The translations under genes were made by a program, and so were the position numbers. The notes under the pieces were generated by a model. That model saw only the letters and a list, made by a program, of their open reading frames with translations. It had not been told where the DNA came from and did no database searches. 56,004 bases of DNA from SAR202 cluster bacterium (GTDB lineage: Bacteria > Chloroflexota > Dehalococcoidia > Lucifugimonadales > UBA3495), in NCBI GenBank assembly GCA_013204585.1, contig JABMNL010000060.1, forward strand, positions 1 through 56,004. Direction: 5' to 3'. Below, one piece after another: positions 8,765 to 17,492 of the stretch; position 1 is the stretch's first letter; each line of letters starts with the position of its first letter.

Positions 8765-9313
8765 TTAGTAAGTGAGAGCCGAGGTTGTGCCTTCGGGCAG
8801 GGCGACATCCAGGGCTTGTAGACTGTGGGCCAGACTGTAGTAATACCCGGTCACAACCAAAATATCCACCACACCCGCGTCGCCAACTATGGCGCGAACG
8901 GCTTCGAAGGTCGTGTCTGAGACCCGGTGTTGGCGCAATATTTCCAGCATGAATTGGACGATGGACGCGTCCTTGGCGTCAAGGCCAGCGGGTGCCCGGT
9001 ACTCACGAATAGCGGCTATCACTTCGTCCGACAGCCCGGCTGTTTTGGCGGCTGGCTGGTTAACCGTCCAAACGTAATGCCCGCACGCTTCCCGAGCGGC
9101 GGTGAGAACTGCCAAGGCCTTAATTCTGGGTTCAAGTGGGGTTTCGTACCGAGCGTAGGTGCCCAGTCCAATCATGGCCTTCGATGCCTCGGGGTTGTTG
9201 AGTAATGCTGCGTAGTTGCGGGCAACACCGCCTCTGCTGGTCTCGATGTCGTCCCAGATTACCTGTCCGGCGGCGTCCATGTTCTCTCTGGTGGCGAATG
9301 GCACTCTGGTCAT
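8765..9313 (-). CDS. Carboxymuconolactone decarboxylase (CMD) family protein
   Basis: The 182-residue all-helical protein resembles the CMD/AhpD superfamily. The region REACGHYVWTVNQPAAKTAGLSDEVI corresponds to the family core helix-turn-helix around the active site, but it has one cysteine rather than the AhpD-type CxxC. A peroxiredoxin-reducing role is therefore less likely than decarboxylase or an unknown function. AGGAGG lies six bases before the ATG. It is co-directional with the molybdopterin dehydrogenase subunit upstream (gap about 130 bases with a terminator hairpin). Confidence 0.75.
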   Translation of the reverse strand: MTRVPFATRENMDAAGQVIWDDIETSRGGVARNYAALLNNPEASKAMIGLGTYARYETPLEPRIKALAVLTAAREACGHYVWTVNQPAAKTAGLSDEVIAAIREYRAPAGLDAKDASIVQFMLEILRQHRVSDTTFEAVRAIVGDAGVVDILVVTGYYYSLAHSLQALDVALPEGTTSALTY

Positions 9314-9394
9314 GCGGGGCCTCCTGATTCGTTTGGCTTAATTTTGATTTGATGGCCGCGTTGGGCCGTTACCGCATTGGGTCGTTACATGAAA

Positions 9395-9428
9395 GCAGGC
9401 CAGGCCCCAGCAACGGGGCCTGGCCTGC
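9395..9428 (-). terminator. Terminator behind the molybdopterin dehydrogenase gene
   Basis: A perfect 14-base-pair stem (GCAGGCCAGGCCCC with its complement) encloses a six-base loop, 15 bases after the minus-strand stop codon. The following U-run on the minus strand is short (TTTC), so termination may be partial. Confidence 0.65.
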
Positions 9429-9443
9429 TAAAAACCGGTCTGG

Positions 9444-11732
9444 TTAATCGGCAGCTTGAAGGTTCGCCGGTTCGCCGTCCTTGGCCCACAGGGCTTCTAA
9501 CACTGTCGCTGGCGACATGGGCAGCTCGTTCATCCTCACTCCCACTGCGTGGTAGATGGCGTTGGCGATTGCTGCCATGGGAGGAACTATGGGCACCTCT
9601 CCCACTCCGCGCACTCCGTATGGATGGCCGGGATTGGCCACCTCCACGATTATTGTGCTAATCATGGGCAGGTCTAGGCTGGTCGGCATCCGGTAATCCA
9701 AGAAGCTGGAATTCTCCATCGCTCCGTTGGTATTGAACCGGTACTCTTCGTTGAGAGCCCAGCCAATGCCTTGAACCACCGCCCCTTGAATCTGGCCTTC
9801 GACGTAGCTGGGGTGAATGGCCTTGCCGACGTCTTGGGCGGCGGTGTAATTGAGTATTTTTACTTTGCCAGTGTCGGTGTCCACCTCTACGTCCACCACG
9901 TGGGTGGCGAAGGCGCTTCCCGCTCCCTTGGGGTCCACGCTAACCTGACTAGATATGGGCCCGCCGGTACGGTTGAGTTGGCCGGCGAGTTCTTTGAAAG
10001 TAAATTTCAAATCGGGATCCGACTGGTGCTTAAACACTCCGTCGGCCAACGTAACGTCGTCGGCTGAAACATCCCAGATTTGGGCTGCCCGCTGAATCAT
10101 CTTGGTGCGGATATCTTGAGCACAGTCGTGGGCTGCAATGCCGGTGGCGAAGGTGGTGCGGCTTCCTCCGGTTAGGAAGGTGTAACCCACCGAATCGGTG
10201 TCCACCACGCTGGGCCTGACATCCTCGGCGGGAATCCCCAATACCTCGGCTGCCTGCATGGCAATGGACGCCCGTGAACCGCCGATGTCTGTGGAACCCT
10301 CGACCAGGCTGACGGTGCCATCTGCGTTCACGGCGATGGCCGCGCTCGACTGCATGCCAATGTTGAACCAGTACCCGGTGGCGACTCCCCGGCCCCGGTG
10401 TTTCCCAGTGAGCTTGGTCTTGTATTGCACGGAATCACGGGCCGCTTCCAGTGTCTCGACGTTTCCAACGATGGGGAAGGGCGAAGACTCCAGCCGCTGC
10501 GTGCCTTCTTTGCTGGCGTTTAGCAACCGGAGTTCAATGGGGTCCATGCCAAGCTGCTCGGCAATTTCGTCAATCAGCGTCTCACCGGCAAAGGCCGAAA
10601 TGGGCGCACCGGGCGCTCGATAGGCGGCGGCTGGAGGCTTGTTGGCCACCACGTCGTAGCCGTCGACCTTCATATTTTCTATGGAATAAGGGGAGAACAT
10701 GCACTGCGCTCCCATGGTCACCGGAGACCCAGGGAAAGCGCCGGCATCGTAGGCCAAATACGCTTCGGCGGCGGTAATCTTGCCCGACTTGTTGGCCCCA
10801 ATCTTGACCCGTAAGTTGGCCCCGGAGGTTGGGCCAGTGCTCTCAAACACTTCGGCCCGGCTCATCGCCATCTTTACCGGCGTGCCAGTTTGCTTGGAAA
10901 GCAGGGCAGCCATGGGTTCTAGGTATATGGGAATCTTGCCGCCAAACCCGCCGCCAATTTCCATGGGGACCACTTTAATCTTGGAGACCGGTTGGTCTAG
11001 CACTGTGGCCAATGCGTCCCTGGCGGTAAAAGCGCCCTGGGTGCTGCACCAGACAGTTAGGTAACCGTCGGCGTTCCAGAAAGCCGAGCCGTTTTGGGGT
11101 TCGATGTAACCCTGGTGAACCGTTGCTGTGTTGAACTCGCGCTCAACAATAATGTCGGCTTCGGCAAATCCCTTTTCCACATCGCCCAATTCGTATCGAA
11201 AATGAGTGGCGATGTTGCTGTGCTTAGTAGTTTTCTCGCCCAGCTCGTTGGTGGTCATATCTTCGTGGAGCAGCGAGGCGTTGTCTTTCATGGCTTCCAA
11301 CACCGTGGTGGCGGAGGGAAGCTCTTCGTACTGAACGTCAATCAAGGCCAAAGCAGATTCGGCGATGTGGCTGGTTATGGCCGCCACTGCGGCAACGGCA
11401 TGGCCCTTATATAGCACCTTGGCCGAAGCCATTACCTTCTCCGAGGCTGTCTTGGCCCCGTTGCTGGCGTCCTTTTTCTGTACCACCGGCATATCTTTTC
11501 CGGTGATGATTGCTTTAACTCCAGGCAAGGCTAAGGCTTTGCTGGTGTCGATGGACTTGATGCGGGCGTGGGCGTGGGGGCTGCGCAGTACTTTGCCGTA
11601 CAGCATCCCTGCGGCCTGGAAGTCGCCGCCGTATTTTGCGCGCCCGGTTACTTTGTCGGTACCGTCGTGGCGAATGGGGCGAGTCCCCACAACTTTATAC
11701 TCAGTGTTGGACAACACGGTGTTCTCTGCCAT
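9444..11732 (-). CDS. Molybdopterin-binding subunit of a xanthine dehydrogenase family hydroxylase
   Basis: The 762-residue protein is the large catalytic subunit of a molybdenum hydroxylase of the xanthine dehydrogenase / CO dehydrogenase type. The N-terminal domain starts GTRPIRHDGTDKVTGRAKYGGD. The molybdenum-cofactor region has GGGFGGK and an A-A-Y-R-A-P-G-A-P loop. The conserved catalytic glutamate is E712 in RGVGEVPIVPP near the C-terminus. The loop is not the CoxL form I AYRCSFR, so CO oxidation is unlikely and a carbon hydroxylation of an N-heterocycle or aromatic acid is more likely. The 2Fe-2S and FAD subunits that normally accompany it are absent next to the gene. GAGGT precedes the ATG by about seven bases. 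Confidence 0.85.
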   Translation of the reverse strand: MAENTVLSNTEYKVVGTRPIRHDGTDKVTGRAKYGGDFQAAGMLYGKVLRSPHAHARIKSIDTSKALALPGVKAIITGKDMPVVQKKDASNGAKTASEKVMASAKVLYKGHAVAAVAAITSHIAESALALIDVQYEELPSATTVLEAMKDNASLLHEDMTTNELGEKTTKHSNIATHFRYELGDVEKGFAEADIIVEREFNTATVHQGYIEPQNGSAFWNADGYLTVWCSTQGAFTARDALATVLDQPVSKIKVVPMEIGGGFGGKIPIYLEPMAALLSKQTGTPVKMAMSRAEVFESTGPTSGANLRVKIGANKSGKITAAEAYLAYDAGAFPGSPVTMGAQCMFSPYSIENMKVDGYDVVANKPPAAAYRAPGAPISAFAGETLIDEIAEQLGMDPIELRLLNASKEGTQRLESSPFPIVGNVETLEAARDSVQYKTKLTGKHRGRGVATGYWFNIGMQSSAAIAVNADGTVSLVEGSTDIGGSRASIAMQAAEVLGIPAEDVRPSVVDTDSVGYTFLTGGSRTTFATGIAAHDCAQDIRTKMIQRAAQIWDVSADDVTLADGVFKHQSDPDLKFTFKELAGQLNRTGGPISSQVSVDPKGAGSAFATHVVDVEVDTDTGKVKILNYTAAQDVGKAIHPSYVEGQIQGAVVQGIGWALNEEYRFNTNGAMENSSFLDYRMPTSLDLPMISTIIVEVANPGHPYGVRGVGEVPIVPPMAAIANAIYHAVGVRMNELPMSPATVLEALWAKDGEPANLQAAD

Positions 11733-11901
11733 GGAGTCTACCTCACGCGTAATTTGGTGACTGGCCTGGTGCCTGGTGCAGTTGGAAAAATTGTACCACA
11801 GCAGTCTGATTCTGTGAGAGAATGGCCGTCGAATAGACCCTGACCGCGACTCCCCTTTCGGACCGTATTTCTGGATATGTTCCGGTTATGTTGAGGAAAA
11901 T

Positions 11902-13128
11902 ATGGAACCCCTAAAAGATATAAGAGTTCTGGCCGTGACGGTGTATCTCGCCGGGCCTTTCGCCTCCATGAACCTGGCCCGCATGGGCGCTGAGGTAATC
12001 AAGGTGGAGATCCCCGGTAAGGGTGACCCGGTTCGCGGCAACGGCCCCTTTGCCGGGCCTGAAGGAACCAACGCCCGGCCCAAGACCGAATTCGACATCT
12101 CAACCCGGTTCCTCAAGCGCACCCAGGGCGTAAAGAGCGTCACCATCGACCTGAAAAACCCCAAGGGCAAGCAGATGTTCTTGGATTTGGCCAAAGAGTG
12201 CGACATCGTATTGGAAAACCTGGCGCCAGGCTCCCTTCGTCGCATTGGCTTGGGCTATGAAGAAGTCGCCAAGGTAAACCCCGGTATCGTCTACTGCTCG
12301 ATATCCGGCTACGGCCAAACCGGCCCCTACAAAGACAAACCAGCCCATGACCCCCAGATTCAAGGCATGAGCGGACTGATGGACATTAACGGCGAGGCCG
12401 GAGGCCCGCCAACCAAGGTCGGCTTCTACATCGGCGATCTGGTTACGCCAATGTTCGCCTGCTACTCCCTATTGGCAGCGCTGCGGGAAAAAGACCGCAC
12501 TGGCAAGGGCCAATACCTGGACGTGTCGATGATGGACACCTTGGTATCGCTGATGTTCATGGAGAACCTGGAGGAGGCCATTGCCGAGGGTCAGCCACTG
12601 CGTACCGGCAACATCAGTCGCGGTGGCCCCACCGGTCTCTACCAGGCCAAGGATGGCGACCTGTCGTTGACCGTCACCAGCGATGACCAGTGGGGACGCC
12701 TGTCGCGGGCCTTGAAGGCCCCCGAATTGCTGGCAGACCCACGGTTCGCCGATTACGGGACCCGCGTTATCAACGTGGAAACAGCCCGCAAAGAAATACA
12801 ACGTTTGATTGGCGAATTTACCTTAGAAGACGCATTGCAGCGTCTGGAAGAACACGACGTTCCCTGCGCCCCAGTGCGCACCGCCGAGCAGGTAATGAAC
12901 GACCAACATTTTTGGGACCGGGGTAGTCTATTGCCCATGCTCAACGCTGCGATGGGCGGCCCGGTTGAGGGCGTTGCTTCGGGTTTCCCAGTGAAATTCT
13001 CCGGCGGCGAGTTGCCCACAGTGCCCGGCGCTCCAACCCTGGGTATGCACAACAAAGAGATATTCGCCAAGCTTCTGGGCCTAAACGACCAGGACATCAA
13101 GAAGCTTCAAGAAGAAAATGTAATCTAG
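11902..13128 (+). CDS. Class III CoA transferase (CaiB/BaiF family)
   Basis: It transfers CoA between an acyl-CoA and a free carboxylic acid through an aspartyl-CoA mixed anhydride. The candidate catalytic aspartate is D179 in GFYIGDLVTPM, where family III enzymes have it. The early motif R-V-L-A-V-T-x-x-L-A-G-P-F-A and the ISGYGQTGPY block are typical, and the 408-residue length is normal. GAGGA precedes the ATG. It opens a plus-strand cluster and is followed after 41 bases by a CitE-like lyase, suggesting activation of a di- or hydroxyacid to its CoA ester followed by cleavage. Substrate is not determinable from sequence. Confidence 0.88.
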   Translation: MEPLKDIRVLAVTVYLAGPFASMNLARMGAEVIKVEIPGKGDPVRGNGPFAGPEGTNARPKTEFDISTRFLKRTQGVKSVTIDLKNPKGKQMFLDLAKECDIVLENLAPGSLRRIGLGYEEVAKVNPGIVYCSISGYGQTGPYKDKPAHDPQIQGMSGLMDINGEAGGPPTKVGFYIGDLVTPMFACYSLLAALREKDRTGKGQYLDVSMMDTLVSLMFMENLEEAIAEGQPLRTGNISRGGPTGLYQAKDGDLSLTVTSDDQWGRLSRALKAPELLADPRFADYGTRVINVETARKEIQRLIGEFTLEDALQRLEEHDVPCAPVRTAEQVMNDQHFWDRGSLLPMLNAAMGGPVEGVASGFPVKFSGGELPTVPGAPTLGMHNKEIFAKLLGLNDQDIKKLQEENVI

Positions 13129-13169
13129 AAGCTGACCGCCGTTAGCTGAAAATCAAAAAGGAGCTCGCC

Positions 13170-14069
13170 ATGGCAAAGGCCAGACCGCTGCGGACATCCA
13201 TGTACGTCCCAGGCAACAAGGAAGACTGGATGCGCAAGGCGCCCCAATATGGTGCCGACGCGCTGATTTTAGACCTTGAAGACTCGGTGCCGATTCCCAA
13301 TAAAGCCGAGGCTCGCGTCTTAGTTCGCAAGATGCTGGAAGAACTGGGTGGTGAGAAACCGACGCTGACCGTCCGGGTCAACCGTCTGGAGACCGGCCTC
13401 ACCGGCGGCGACTTGGAAGCCATCACTTGCTCCCAACTCTACTGCGTCCTGCTCCCCAAGGTCGAGAGTCCGGCTGATGTGGTTGAAGTTGATAACCTGC
13501 TGTCCCATTTCGAGCGCAAAGCGGGCATGGAAGTTGGTTCTATCTTCATCGACCCCGGCATGGAGACCGCGACGAGCATTCGGCTGTCATACGAGATTGC
13601 ATCGGCCTCGCCCCGGGTTGCCCACATGGGCGGCAGTGGTGGCAAGGGCGGCGACACCGCTCGGTCCATCGGCTTTCAGTGGACGCCAGAAGGTCTGGAG
13701 ACGCTGTATTTGAAGTCCAAAGTGTTGATTGACGTCCGCTCCGCCGGGGTACCCTATCCCATGAGCGGCGGCTGGATGGACATTCATAATCTGGACGGTC
13801 TCCGGGCGTTGGCCATCCAGTTGCGTCAGTTGGGCTACACCGGAATGCACCTGATACACCCGTCCCATGTCCCGGTGGTCAACGAGGTGTTCTCGCCTTC
13901 TCCAGAGGACGTGAAACACTGGCAGGGCCTGATTAAAGCAATGGAGGAGATGCGGGCCACCGGCGGAGCAGCCGTCACCTATGGCGGCGACATGGTGGAT
14001 ATTGCCCACGAAGAGTCCGCCCGGACCATGTTGGTGATTGCCCAAGAAATGGGAGTTGAGGGCGCGTAG
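13170..14069 (+). CDS. HpcH/HpaI aldolase / CitE-like acyl-CoA lyase
   Basis: This is a TIM-barrel lyase of the citrate lyase beta-subunit-like family, which cleaves or forms C-C bonds of malyl- or citramalyl-type CoA esters using Mg2+. N-terminal R-T-S-M-Y-V-P-G-N, the ADALILDLEDSV strand and PKVESP are hallmarks; aspartate and glutamate residues in LDLEDSV and IDPGMET likely serve metal binding. At 299 residues it matches stand-alone CitE-like enzymes, and no CitD or CitF is nearby, so it is not part of a citrate lyase complex. AAGGAG lies eight bases before the ATG. It works plausibly with the adjacent CoA transferase. The alternative is a class II aldolase on a free acid. Confidence 0.85.
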   Translation: MAKARPLRTSMYVPGNKEDWMRKAPQYGADALILDLEDSVPIPNKAEARVLVRKMLEELGGEKPTLTVRVNRLETGLTGGDLEAITCSQLYCVLLPKVESPADVVEVDNLLSHFERKAGMEVGSIFIDPGMETATSIRLSYEIASASPRVAHMGGSGGKGGDTARSIGFQWTPEGLETLYLKSKVLIDVRSAGVPYPMSGGWMDIHNLDGLRALAIQLRQLGYTGMHLIHPSHVPVVNEVFSPSPEDVKHWQGLIKAMEEMRATGGAAVTYGGDMVDIAHEESARTMLVIAQEMGVEGA

Positions 14070-14080
14070 CAGCCCGAATT

Positions 14081-14818
14081 ATGGCCCAAGAAATGGAACG
14101 TCGAATTACCTTGGAAGGCTGTGTTAACTTCCGTGACCTGGGAGGCTATGCCGCCGCTGGCGGGCGCACCGTAAAGTGGCGGCGGCTCTTCCGAGCGGAT
14201 GCACCCAATACGCTAACCGCAGCCGACGTTCAGACCATCACTGGTACGCTGGGGATTTCGGCTGTAATCGACCTGCGAAACAGCAGCGGTGTGCTGACCG
14301 ACGGTCGGGGGCTTCTCGCGCTCTCGGGTATCGGATACCACCACTTCCCCTTTTTGGAACGTCGTGGCATACCGCCTCCCACCGGCGGCGCGGACTCGGA
14401 AATCCGACTGACCGAAATCTATCAATGGATGCTCCAGAATTCGGGCACGCTAATAGCCCAGGCATTCACCACGTTGGCCCAGGGAGTGAACCATCCGGCG
14501 GTGTTTCATTGCAGCGCCGGTAAGGACCGAACCGGCATATTGGCCGCAACCATCCTGGCCGTGTTGGGCGTGAGTCATGAGGACATCGTTGAAGACTACC
14601 TGATGACCAACGAAGTCATTGATGGCATTCTGGCGCGGATTCGGAAGATGCCTGGCTTCGAGGACTCCACGCGAGACGGAATAATAGCCCCCAGACCGGC
14701 CATCGAAAAGTTCTTGTCCGAAACCCAGTCCGAATTCGGCGGCTCCGAAGCCTACCTACGCCACCACGGAGTACAGCAAATCACCATCGACGACTTCAAA
14801 GATTCCGTACTGATTTAG
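14081..14818 (+). CDS. Tyrosine/dual-specificity protein phosphatase (Y_phosphatase3 type)
   Basis: The N-terminal NFRDLGGY motif and the active-site loop HCSAGKDRTG with nucleophile C144 and R150 place this in the bacterial tyrosine/phosphoinositide phosphatase family. D-L-R-N in the middle is also conserved in it. Substrate may be phosphotyrosine, a phospholipid or a small phosphate ester. It starts 11 bases after the lyase stop with a poor Shine-Dalgarno, so translational coupling is likely; ATG at 14093 is an alternative start. Its presence inside a CoA-ester catabolic cluster is unexpected and may mean small-molecule dephosphorylation. Confidence 0.88.
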   Translation: MAQEMERRITLEGCVNFRDLGGYAAAGGRTVKWRRLFRADAPNTLTAADVQTITGTLGISAVIDLRNSSGVLTDGRGLLALSGIGYHHFPFLERRGIPPPTGGADSEIRLTEIYQWMLQNSGTLIAQAFTTLAQGVNHPAVFHCSAGKDRTGILAATILAVLGVSHEDIVEDYLMTNEVIDGILARIRKMPGFEDSTRDGIIAPRPAIEKFLSETQSEFGGSEAYLRHHGVQQITIDDFKDSVLI

Positions 14819-14859
14819 AAGCTGGTAGTTGACAGCTAGCGAATCAAAGAGGCCCTTAG

Positions 14860-15591
14860 ATGACCACATTTGTCCTAGTCCACGGCGCGTCCCACGGCTC
14901 CTGGTGTTGGGATAAGGTTGTGCCGCTGCTGGAGGCCCAAGGACACGACGCCATCGCCGTTGACCTGCCGGGCAACACCTACGGCGAGTTTGATGTACCC
15001 GCCGCCCAGGTGACCCTGGACACCTACGTCAAACATGTCTGCAAGGTGTTGGATCAAACGGATGAACCGGTCGTGTTGGTTGGCCACAGCCTTGGGGGTC
15101 TGACCATCACTCAGACTGCGGAGTATCGGCCAGACAAGATTCGCAGTCTGGTTTACCTAACTGCTCTGCTGCTCGAATCCGGCCAGGCCAGTCGGCCAGT
15201 GGCGTCGCGTGACCCCGAGGATGTACGGCGGGGTCTGGAACGAGATTCATGGACAGTCTCCCCTGACCTGGCTACGGTTCTTTTTCACGAAGAGTCACTA
15301 CGGTCTCGCTTTTATAACGACTGTTCCGATGACGACTTCGTCTGGGCCAAGGCGATGCTGGTGCCCCAACCTTCCGGGCCAATGATGGATCCGATGCAGA
15401 TCTCGGAGGAGAACTTTGGCCGGGTTCCCAAGGTCTACATCGAGTGCGTGCTGGACGGTGCAATCTCCCATGCCCATCAGAAACAGATGCAGGCCAAAGT
15501 GCCATGCGAACGCTCCATCGCCATGAATACCGGCCACTCACCCTTTCTTTCTGCGCCAAAAGAGCTGGTTGGGCACCTAGTTTCAATCTAG
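14860..15591 (+). CDS. Alpha/beta hydrolase, methylesterase/hydroxynitrile-lyase-like
   Basis: The 243-residue protein starts with the oxyanion-hole strand F-V-L-V-H-G-A-S-H-G-S-W-C-W and has the nucleophile elbow GHSLGG with S77. D199 and H226 (GHSPF) complete a plausible triad. Compact size and the HGASHGSWCW opening fit the esterase/hydroxynitrile-lyase branch of the fold. It is probably cytoplasmic, with no signal peptide. AGAGG lies about eight bases before the ATG, and the gene follows the phosphatase by 41 bases. A small ester or a thioester of the same pathway is a reasonable substrate guess. Confidence 0.85.
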   Translation: MTTFVLVHGASHGSWCWDKVVPLLEAQGHDAIAVDLPGNTYGEFDVPAAQVTLDTYVKHVCKVLDQTDEPVVLVGHSLGGLTITQTAEYRPDKIRSLVYLTALLLESGQASRPVASRDPEDVRRGLERDSWTVSPDLATVLFHEESLRSRFYNDCSDDDFVWAKAMLVPQPSGPMMDPMQISEENFGRVPKVYIECVLDGAISHAHQKQMQAKVPCERSIAMNTGHSPFLSAPKELVGHLVSI

Positions 15592-15683
15592 CTCGCCCAC
15601 GTAGCCAAACCAGGTCGCCTTGGTTATCATGGCACCACCTCATTTGAGGGATACTAATTAAACCTTAGATTCGGAGAAAACTA

Positions 15684-16343
15684 ATGGCTAACAAAAAAGG
15701 TACTGCCTTGATGATGATTGGGGCCGACATCCCTGCCGACAAAGAAGCTGATTTCAACAAGTGGTACCAAGAGGAACACTTGCAAGAGTTGATGGGGGTT
15801 CCCGGCATTCTGAATGCCGCCCGCTACGAGGCCACCAAAAGCGGCCCCAAGCACTTGGCTGTCTACGAATTGGAGAGCATCGACGTGGTTAACACCGACG
15901 CCTTCAAGAACCGGCCACGCACCGAGTGGGGTTCGAAGGTGTCTCCCAGCATCATTGGCACCAACAACATTAATCTGGTTCTGGATATGATTCATCCGAC
16001 CTCTCTCAGCAGCGACATCGCCAACAGCGATATGGCCAACGCCCTGCAAATTGGCCGAATGGACGTTGCCCCTGCCGACCAAGATGAATGGAACAAATGG
16101 TACAGTGGCGTCTACGTACCCAACTACGAAAAGTGCCCTGGCGTGATTCGCGGTCGCCGCTGGAAGGCCGTCCGGGGAACACCCGAATTCGCCACGGTGT
16201 ACGAGTTTGAGGACGAGAATGTTTCGGAGACTGAAGAGTGGCTGAAACAACGGGAAATTCACCCCGACAACGTCCGAATGCGCGACATTATGACCCACGC
16301 GGGTGGTTCGCCTGGAATCTGGCGGAAGACCTTCCAACTCTAG
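15684..16343 (+). CDS. Tandem two-domain alpha-beta barrel protein
   Basis: The 219-residue protein consists of two similar halves. Residues about 9-100 (IGADIPADKEADFNKWYQEE) and about 125-215 (IGRMDVAPADQDEWNKWYS) each show the D-F/E-W-N-K-W-Y signature, followed by a P-G-V/I turn and a Y-E segment. It is thus a fused dimer of the ferredoxin-like barrel seen as a single domain at 7507-7818. Catalytic role is unknown; barrels of this type include ring-opening, dehalogenating and monooxygenase enzymes. GGAGA is six bases before the ATG. It ends the plus-strand cluster that began with the CoA transferase. Confidence 0.7.
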   Translation: MANKKGTALMMIGADIPADKEADFNKWYQEEHLQELMGVPGILNAARYEATKSGPKHLAVYELESIDVVNTDAFKNRPRTEWGSKVSPSIIGTNNINLVLDMIHPTSLSSDIANSDMANALQIGRMDVAPADQDEWNKWYSGVYVPNYEKCPGVIRGRRWKAVRGTPEFATVYEFEDENVSETEEWLKQREIHPDNVRMRDIMTHAGGSPGIWRKTFQL

Positions 16344-16394
16344 GCGGTAATTCTGCCTCGTTAATCTGTCCGCCGGTTGGACTGGAGATAAGTT

Positions 16395-16421
16395 CCGCGC
16401 CCGTAATAATTACGGGCGCGG
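16395..16421. promoter_or_regulatory. Perfect 13-1-13 palindrome before the metal exporter gene
   Basis: CCGCGCCCGTAAT, one central A, and the exact complement ATTACGGGCGCGG. It ends 12 bases before the exporter ATG. No U-tract follows on either strand, so a standard terminator is less likely than an operator or a leader hairpin. No ribosome binding site is visible between palindrome and ATG. Confidence 0.8.
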
Positions 16422-16433
16422 ATTAACAATCAG

Positions 16434-17417
16434 ATGGTCGACGCTACTCAACACCACACCACCTCAGGTTCTGCTCACAGCCACGACCATCGTTCTGCCA
16501 GTCGGCGTCGTCTTGGCATCTCATTGGCGTTGATATTGGGCTACATGGTGGCCGAGGTAATCGGCGGCTTGGTCTCCGGCAGCTTGGCCTTGTTGGCCGA
16601 CGCCGGGCATATGCTCACCGACGCCGCTGCCATTGGGCTGGCCATCCTGGCAATCTGGATTTCCAGCCGTCCCGCGTCCATCGAACAGACCTTTGGCTTT
16701 CACCGCACCGAAATATTGGCCGCCATGCTGAACGCCCTTAGCCTTTGGCTCATCGCTGCCTGGATCTTCTTTGAGGCTTCCCGTCGGTTTGGCGACTCGC
16801 CGGAGGTGGATGGCGGTCTGATGCTGGTTGTGGGAGCGATTGGTCTGATGGTTAACGCCGCCACTGCTTGGGTGCTACACCGGTCGGCGGGGGAGAGCTT
16901 GAACGTGGAGGGCGCATTCCTGCACGTTCTCGGCGACCTACTGGGCTCGGTGGCAGTGGTGGTCGCTGGAGTGTTGGTACTGTCGTTTGGTTGGCATATT
17001 GCCGACCCAATCTTTGGCATCGTTATTGGCGTGCTAATCCTGGCCAGTTCATTTCGGTTGCTTTGGAAGGTGCTCCATGTTCTGATGGAAGGGACACCGG
17101 CCCATCTGGACCTGCATCAACTGTGCCAACGACTGGAAGAGTTGGACGGCGTGACCGGCGTCCACGACATCCATGCCTGGTCAATCACCACCGGATACGA
17201 CGCCCTAAGCGCCCACGTTACTGCTGACGCCTCGGTGATGGGCGATCCCAACCCGGTGATGCAACGCCTGCGGGACATCGCGTCCACAGAGTTTGGCATT
17301 GGTCACGTAACCATCCAGTTGGAAGACTCGATGGACGGTTGTGACGAAGACCACCATATTGAACACCCAAACGTACGCCCAGATGTTTACACTGCCACCC
17401 ACCGCCACGACGGCTAG
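16434..17417 (+). CDS. Cation diffusion facilitator (Zn/Cd exporter)
   Basis: CDF proteins export divalent cations in exchange for protons across the inner membrane. A His-rich N-terminus (HHTTSGSAHSHDH) precedes six predicted membrane segments. The transport site in helix 2 is LADAGHMLTDA with H59 and D63, and helix 5 has a matching H-V-L-G-D near residues 164-168, the H-D pattern of Zn2+/Cd2+ transporters. The cytosolic C-terminal domain (about 210-327) has the HDIHAW motif and ends with a second His/Asp cluster (CDEDHHIEH). The start has no clear Shine-Dalgarno. A perfect palindrome just upstream suggests metal-dependent control. Confidence 0.9.
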   Translation: MVDATQHHTTSGSAHSHDHRSASRRRLGISLALILGYMVAEVIGGLVSGSLALLADAGHMLTDAAAIGLAILAIWISSRPASIEQTFGFHRTEILAAMLNALSLWLIAAWIFFEASRRFGDSPEVDGGLMLVVGAIGLMVNAATAWVLHRSAGESLNVEGAFLHVLGDLLGSVAVVVAGVLVLSFGWHIADPIFGIVIGVLILASSFRLLWKVLHVLMEGTPAHLDLHQLCQRLEELDGVTGVHDIHAWSITTGYDALSAHVTADASVMGDPNPVMQRLRDIASTEFGIGHVTIQLEDSMDGCDEDHHIEHPNVRPDVYTATHRHDG

Positions 17418-17492
17418 TCTGCCGTCTTTTGTTATGAATCCTGTTAGGCTCCGTCTCCGTATAGGGAAATGGCCCACCTGAGTTAGAGAACA

